From assembly GCF_025564085.1 (NCBI RefSeq), contig NZ_JAMGZJ010000077.1, positions 186,001 to 250,000 on the forward strand: a DNA stretch of 64,000 nt, given 5' to 3'. A model generated the notes under the pieces. It saw nothing but the letters and a program-made list of their open reading frames with translations, had not been told where the DNA came from and did not search any database. The DNA is from Silvania confinis. Its GTDB lineage: Bacteria; Pseudomonadota; Gammaproteobacteria; Enterobacterales; Enterobacteriaceae. This document shows positions 59,752-64,000 of the stretch, one piece after another; within the stretch, counting starts at the first letter, position 1, and every line of letters starts with the position of its first letter. The position numbers and the translations under genes are program-made.

Positions 59752-60004
59752 AAATAAATTATGAGAATCATCCGGCAGGATATATCTGGCGCGGGTTAAT
59801 TGTTTCCACGCGCCTCACAATACTCAACATTTACTTTACTTTAAGATGATTCCTGGCAAATTATACGTAACTTTACGGGATAGTGAGTTCGCCTGAAAGT
59901 CCTTGTTATGCGCGCAGGTAATTTAATTATTTTATCCCGTTTGGTTGTTTAAGAATTATCGGGCAGTGGGTGAATTATCGTTATACATTGAGTGAGGGTA
60001 TGCC

Positions 60005-60625
60005 ATGTCAACGATCATTATGGATTTATGCAGTTACACCCGGTTAGGGTTAACCGGGTATCTGAACAGCAGGGGGGTAAAAAAACGAGACATCAACGAT
60101 GTACACACCGTTGACGAACTCGCCGCCGCATGCGACCAGTTCACGCCTGGTGTGGTGTTTATTAATGAGGACTGTTTCATTCACGACCCCGCCAACAGTC
60201 AGCAAATAAAGCAGATCATTAATCAACATCCCGCAACCTTGTTTATTGTGTTTATGGCTATTGCCAATCTCCATTTCGATGAATATTTACGGGTACGTCA
60301 GAATCTTCTTATTAGTTCGAAGTCCATTACGCCCGAGTCACTGGATGATTTGTTGGGCGATTATTTAAGTAAAGAAATAAACAATCACGCTGAGAAATTT
60401 CCGACATTATCATTGAGCCGTACCGAATCGAGTATGCTGCGGATGTGGATGGCGGGTCAGGGTACGATCCAGATTTCCGACCAGATGAATATCAAGGCGA
60501 AGACCGTTTCGTCACATAAGGGAAATATTAAAAGGAAAATAAAAACGCATAATAAGCAGGTGATCTACCATGTGGTGCGCCTGACCGACAATGTGACCAA
60601 CGGTATTTTTGTTAATCTGCGCTGA
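60005..60625 (+). CDS. rcsA: Rcs phosphorelay auxiliary regulator RcsA
   Basis: 206 residues (E. coli 207). N-terminal receiver-like part without phosphorylation site ([20 protein letters not shown]) and a LuxR-type helix-turn-helix ([49 protein letters not shown]) nearly identical to E. coli. With RcsB it activates colanic-acid capsule genes and represses flhDC. Lon-sensitive in E. coli. Confidence 0.97.
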   Translation: MSTIIMDLCSYTRLGLTGYLNSRGVKKRDINDVHTVDELAAACDQFTPGVVFINEDCFIHDPANSQQIKQIINQHPATLFIVFMAIANLHFDEYLRVRQNLLISSKSITPESLDDLLGDYLSKEINNHAEKFPTLSLSRTESSMLRMWMAGQGTIQISDQMNIKAKTVSSHKGNIKRKIKTHNKQVIYHVVRLTDNVTNGIFVNLR

Positions 60626-60648
60626 TTCGCGCCCTGAGGTTGTTCCCT

Positions 60649-60671
60649 AATCTCTGGCTACGCCAGAGATT
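60649..60671 (+). terminator. rcsA terminator
   Basis: AATCTCTGGC (60649-60658) pairs with GCCAGAGATT (60662-60671) around TAC, followed by CTTCTATT. Stem of 10 bp, 24 bases after the rcsA stop. Confidence 0.75.
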
Positions 60672-60727
60672 CTTCTATTACGGCCGTACGCGTCGGGTCA
60701 GCCAGATGCCGCCCGACACGCCAGCGA

Positions 60728-60997
<270 letters not shown>

Positions 60998-61045
60998 TCA
61001 GCGGTCTATACTTATAGCTGAATTCGGTGAAGAGAGGAATGCACG

Positions 61046-61273
61046 ATGAAGACTGCTAAAGAGTACAGCGAAACGGCAAAACGTGAGGTCAATGTGGATG
61101 TCGATGCCCTGCTCGCGGCCATTAATGAGATTAGCGAAAGCGAGGTGCGCCGCGTTGAGGATGACCCTTATCACGTGCGGGTCAACGACCGAGATTACCA
61201 CACCTGGCGGGAGCTGGCAGAGGCGTTTGAACTTGATATCCACGATTTTAGCGTGTCAGAAGTGAATCGCTGA
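61046..61273 (+). CDS. yodD: Stress-associated protein YodD
   Basis: 75 residues as in E. coli, with KTAKEYSETAKREV at the start and YHTWRELAEAFELDIHDFSVSEVNR at the end. Small acidic protein linked to peroxide/acid stress in E. coli; molecular role unknown. GAGAGGAATGCACG precedes the ATG. It ends five bases before the dsrA terminator on the other strand. Confidence 0.94.
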   Translation: MKTAKEYSETAKREVNVDVDALLAAINEISESEVRRVEDDPYHVRVNDRDYHTWRELAEAFELDIHDFSVSEVNR

Positions 61274-61277
61274 GGCG

Positions 61278-61365
61278 AAAAAAATCCCGGTCATGGGGTG
61301 ACCGGGATGAAACTTGCTTAAGCAAGAAGCACTTGTAAATTCGTTACATCAGGAAATCTGATGTC
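61278..61365 (-). ncRNA. dsrA: Small regulatory RNA DsrA
   Basis: About 88 bases. Read on the minus strand: stem-loop 1 ACAUCAG-AUUUC-CUGAUGU, the ACGAAUUU segment used with rpoS mRNA, the conserved CUUCUUGCUUAAGCAAG region, and a terminator AUCCCGGUCA/UGACCGGGAU followed by U7. Position between yodD/dsrB and yedP matches E. coli. DsrA with Hfq activates rpoS translation at low temperature and represses hns. Compared with the E. coli sequence as I remember it, both stems carry base changes that keep pairing. Confidence 0.95.
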
Positions 61366-61371
61366 GGACAA

Positions 61372-61400
61372 ACCTTATCCGCAAAAAATTTGTAAGACAA
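61372..61400 (-). promoter_or_regulatory. Promoter of dsrA
   Basis: On the minus strand TTGTCT (61395-61400), a 17-base spacer, then TAAGGT (61372-61377), with six bases to the predicted start at 61365. The spacing is ideal for sigma-70. Confidence 0.65.
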
Positions 61401-61502
61401 GGATATATTTACAATATGAATAGGAAAAACTCAGATATGCGATTTAGGTTATGGTTACGGATAGGGGCCGGGCCGGTAGCTGAGCGGTAACGGTCCCAGT
61501 TT

Positions 61503-61541
61503 GTATACTTAGCCGCCTCTCTTTTTTTAAGAATATTCCTA
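61503..61541 (+). promoter_or_regulatory. yedP promoter region with perfect RcsAB box
   Basis: TAAGAATATTCCTA at 61528-61541 equals the RcsAB consensus at all 14 positions and lies 29 bases before the yedP ATG at 61571. A -10-like TATACT is at 61504-61509. With that geometry the box would be downstream of the transcription start, suggesting repression rather than activation. Confidence 0.65.
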
Positions 61542-61570
61542 ATCAACCCTCATCATACACGGGAGATAAC

Positions 61571-62383
61571 ATGCCATCACTTCAGGATCCCCTGCTTGTT
61601 TACAGCGATCTGGACGGCACCCTGCTGGATATTCATACCTACAGCTGGGAACCCGCTGCCGGCTGGCTGGAAACCCTGCAGGATAATCAAATCCCGGTCA
61701 TTTTATGCAGCAGTAAAACGGCGGCAGAGATGCTGGCGATCCAGAGCGACCTCGGGCTCGACGGTCTGCCCTTTATTGCCGAAAACGGCGCGGTGATCCA
61801 GCTTGACGTCCGCTGGGACGATCATCCCGACGCGCCCCGGTTAATCAACGGCACTCCGCACACAGAGATTGTTAACATCATCAATCAGCTGCGCAGCCGC
61901 GACGGCTACAAGTTCACCAGCTTTGACGATGTGGACGTGCGGGTGATTGGCGAGTGGACCGGGCTGAATAATGAAAGAGCGGCGCTGGCGCAGCTGCACG
62001 AAGCCTCAGCCACGCTCATCTGGCGCGACAGCGACGAAAAAATGGCGGAGTTTGAGGCGGCGCTGGTGCAGCTGGGTCTGAAGTTTGTGCAGGGGGCCCG
62101 CTTCTGGCACATCCTCGACGCGCGCGGCGGTAAGGATCAGGCGATTAACTGGCTCAACGCCCAGTACCTTCAGCGCGAGGGCACACTGCCTACAACCCTC
62201 GGGCTGGGGGACGGGCCAAACGACGCGCCGCTGCTGGACAGCGTAGACTTTGCCGTGGTGGTCAAAGGCATTAACCGCCACGGCATCCAGCTAAAAAAAG
62301 AGAGCCCGGAACGGGTTTACCATACCCAACAACCCGGCCCGGCGGGCTGGCGTGAAGGCCTGGATCACTTTATCGGCTCCTGA
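61571..62383 (+). CDS. yedP: Mannosyl-3-phosphoglycerate phosphatase family protein YedP
   Basis: 270 residues (E. coli 271). HAD superfamily: motif [11 protein letters not shown] (11-20), motif [11 protein letters not shown], Lys and motif [18 protein letters not shown]. Assigned to the mannosyl-3-phosphoglycerate phosphatase family; no mannosyl-3-phosphoglycerate synthase is nearby, so the physiological substrate is uncertain. A perfect RcsAB box stands in its leader. GGGAGA precedes the ATG. Confidence 0.93.
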   Translation: MPSLQDPLLVYSDLDGTLLDIHTYSWEPAAGWLETLQDNQIPVILCSSKTAAEMLAIQSDLGLDGLPFIAENGAVIQLDVRWDDHPDAPRLINGTPHTEIVNIINQLRSRDGYKFTSFDDVDVRVIGEWTGLNNERAALAQLHEASATLIWRDSDEKMAEFEAALVQLGLKFVQGARFWHILDARGGKDQAINWLNAQYLQREGTLPTTLGLGDGPNDAPLLDSVDFAVVVKGINRHGIQLKKESPERVYHTQQPGPAGWREGLDHFIGS

Positions 62384-63999
62384 GACACCACCTGATTACG
62401 TCCACGCTGTTTCGCCTGGTACAGACGGGCGTCAGCGATGGACTGCAGTTGTTCAAAATCGTAATTCCCGCTTTCCTGCGCGCTGCTGACGCCAATCGAG
62501 ACGCTAATGCGCGTTGTCCGGCTCTTTTTTACCAGAATTTCGCGACGGTAGATGCGCGCGCGAATGCGCTCCGCAATCTGTGCGGCCTCTTCCAGAGAGG
62601 TGTCCGGGAGCACAATGCAAAACTCTTCGCCCCCCACGCGCCCGGCGACATCGCCCTCGCGGATGGTGCTGGTAATTAGCCCGGCCGCGTGGGTCAGCAC
62701 TTTATCCCCCGCCTGGTGGCCAAACTTGTCATTCACATTTTTGAAATAGTCCAGATCCAGCTGCATTACCGAATAGGGTTGCTTCAACTGCTGGCATTTG
62801 AGCGCCAGCGCCTGCGCACGCTCAAACAGTGCGCCGCGGTTATTCATGCGCGTCAGGGGATCGTGCCACGCCTGCCACTGCAGCGACTGCTGCATCGTCG
62901 ACATATTGCCGACCGTACGACGGATCACCAGCCACGAGCCGATCAGCATGCTGGTAAACAGCAGCCACAGCAGGGCCAACGCAATACTGATGCTGCCAAA
63001 ATCACCCCGAGCCCCTTCGCTGAGCGTATGCATGCGCAGCAGCACCCCCTCAAAGTGGTCGAGATTCTGCCAGTTGACGTAGCGGCTGCCCACGCGCATG
63101 ACGCCGTGAGTATTTTCCTCACGCGCATGGGCAATTTGCGCCATTTCACGCGCGTCGAAGCGGTAGACGTTGCTGGCATCACTCACCGACGTCGCAAGCA
63201 GGTTAAAACGGTTATCGTAAAGCTGATACTCCCCTTCCCCGCGCCCGTTCACCGCATCCTGTAATAGATGCTTGAGGGTGGAGAAGGAAAAATCGATCGC
63301 CAGCACGCCGTACCAGTAGCGCTTAAAATCGACCGGCACGCTGACGGTGACGGTCTGCCCGTTTTCGGCTTCGGCCTGCGCGGGTTGCGTAAACCAGCGC
63401 ACGCTGCGCGACGGGTTGTCACGTTCCGTCTGCCCGACATACCACGGGCGGGTCACCAGTTGATAGTAGCGGGCGGTAATGTCATCCCGCCAGTCGGTGG
63501 GATCGGTGGAAACGTAAAAACCGGCACGCGAGACGTAGGTGACTTTCTTCACCAGCCGTTCCGGGGACGAGATCCGCAGCAGATAGCCCACTTCGAAGGC
63601 CGCGCTCAACTCATTAACAATCTGCGTGTCGTCGCGCTGCAAGGCCGTGGATTGTTCAACAAAGGCATCGGACACGCCATTGACCGGCAGGGTGCGCCGC
63701 TCATCGAACGTGAGTTGCCAGAAGGGTTTATCGCGCAGGCTGTTGAAGCGGGATACGGTGTCGCGCAGCACGGTAGAAGCCAGCGGCGCCTCAAGCGCGT
63801 CATACATACCGTTGCGAAAAAAAAGCAGTTTTTCGACGCTGAATTCCAGTTGACGATCCAGCGAGTTGACCACGTTCTCCAGATGATTGCGCTGGCTGGC
63901 GGCGTAGGCATCTTCCAGCACCACTACCTCACGCCAGGTCAGCAACGTGGAGAAAATGAGGACAGAGATGAAGCAAATATTAACAATCCGGCCCGGCTG
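62365..63999 (-). CDS. dgcQ: Diguanylate cyclase DgcQ (YedQ), N-terminus cut by window edge
   Basis: About 545 residues visible; the frame runs to the right edge, so the N-terminal residues (about 20 in E. coli) are outside. A first membrane segment ([16 protein letters not shown]), a periplasmic CHASE7-like sensor region, a second membrane segment ([23 protein letters not shown]) and a GGDEF domain with GGEEF and the inhibitory I-site RxxD (REGD) five residues before it. It should make c-di-GMP with product inhibition and favour cellulose/biofilm over motility. The 3' end overlaps yedP by 19 bases, tail to tail. Confidence 0.94.
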   Translation of the reverse strand, partial: QPGRIVNICFISVLIFSTLLTWREVVVLEDAYAASQRNHLENVVNSLDRQLEFSVEKLLFFRNGMYDALEAPLASTVLRDTVSRFNSLRDKPFWQLTFDERRTLPVNGVSDAFVEQSTALQRDDTQIVNELSAAFEVGYLLRISSPERLVKKVTYVSRAGFYVSTDPTDWRDDITARYYQLVTRPWYVGQTERDNPSRSVRWFTQPAQAEAENGQTVTVSVPVDFKRYWYGVLAIDFSFSTLKHLLQDAVNGRGEGEYQLYDNRFNLLATSVSDASNVYRFDAREMAQIAHAREENTHGVMRVGSRYVNWQNLDHFEGVLLRMHTLSEGARGDFGSISIALALLWLLFTSMLIGSWLVIRRTVGNMSTMQQSLQWQAWHDPLTRMNNRGALFERAQALALKCQQLKQPYSVMQLDLDYFKNVNDKFGHQAGDKVLTHAAGLITSTIREGDVAGRVGGEEFCIVLPDTSLEEAAQIAERIRARIYRREILVKKSRTTRISVSIGVSSAQESGNYDFEQLQSIADARLYQAKQRGRNQVVSQEPIK

Positions 64000-64000
64000 A

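Overview
The window is chromosomal DNA of an enteric gammaproteobacterium (Enterobacteriaceae, most like the Enterobacter/Lelliottia/Leclercia/Kosakonia group; I cannot fix the genus). From about 17.5 kb to the end the gene order follows the E. coli flagellar region III neighbourhood: leuZ-cysT-glyW tRNAs, pgsA, uvrC, uvrY, yecF, sdiA, tcyN, tcyL, dcyD, tcyJ(fliY), fliZ, fliA, fliC, fliD, fliS, fliT, amyA, yedD, fliE, fliFGHIJK, fliLMNOPQR, rcsA, dsrB, yodD, the small RNA gene dsrA, yedP and a partial dgcQ.

Layout. (1) 1-4.9 kb: a branched-chain amino-acid type ABC importer (binding protein cut by the window edge, two permeases, two ATPases). (2) 4.9-6.6 kb, minus strand: a Tat-exported transglutaminase-like protein followed by MerT-like and MerP-like proteins. 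(3) 7-11.9 kb: a ribose/AI-2 family sugar ABC importer with a cupin protein. (4) 12-17.4 kb: a sugar-acid module with an MFS carrier, a D-2-hydroxyacid dehydrogenase and a LacI-family regulator on the minus strand, divergent from idnO, a gluconokinase and a YhcH-family gene. It looks built to import ketogluconates or related acids and convert them to 6-phosphogluconate. (5) 17.5-27.7 kb: conserved core genes, with an enlarged ERIC repeat next to fliZ. (6) 27.9-42.0 kb: a 12-gene minus-strand insertion between fliA and fliC, visibly richer in A+T than the flanks. (7) 42.1-59.7 kb: flagellin and the structural/export operons, interrupted between yedD and fliE by a hexapeptide acetyltransferase gene. 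(8) 59.9-64 kb: rcsA to dgcQ.

The insertion in (6) is the notable accessory system. It encodes a sugar aminotransferase and a NeuD/VioB-type acyltransferase (typical of 4-amino-4,6-dideoxy sugars such as viosamine), an acyl carrier protein, two FabG-like reductases, a split transketolase, an AMP-forming ligase, LuxE- and LuxC-like acyl-activating and acyl-reducing enzymes, a 1113-residue methyltransferase-TPR-OGT (GT41) fusion, and a second large protein with a possible glycosyltransferase domain. I read it as a flagellin O-glycosylation island making an unusual N-acylated dideoxy sugar and attaching it to the short (281-residue) FliC. A sigma-28-like promoter upstream of the aminotransferase gene would time it with flagellin. 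Such islands at this locus are known in Enterobacteriaceae; the acyl group predicted here and the enzyme fusion are what deserve attention.

Regulatory signals seen directly include sigma-28 promoters for fliC and fliD, FlhDC-type inverted repeats at fliA, fliE/fliF and fliL, RcsAB boxes upstream of rcsA and yedP, and several factor-independent terminators. All function calls rest on reading the translations and on recalled family features; no database search was run.
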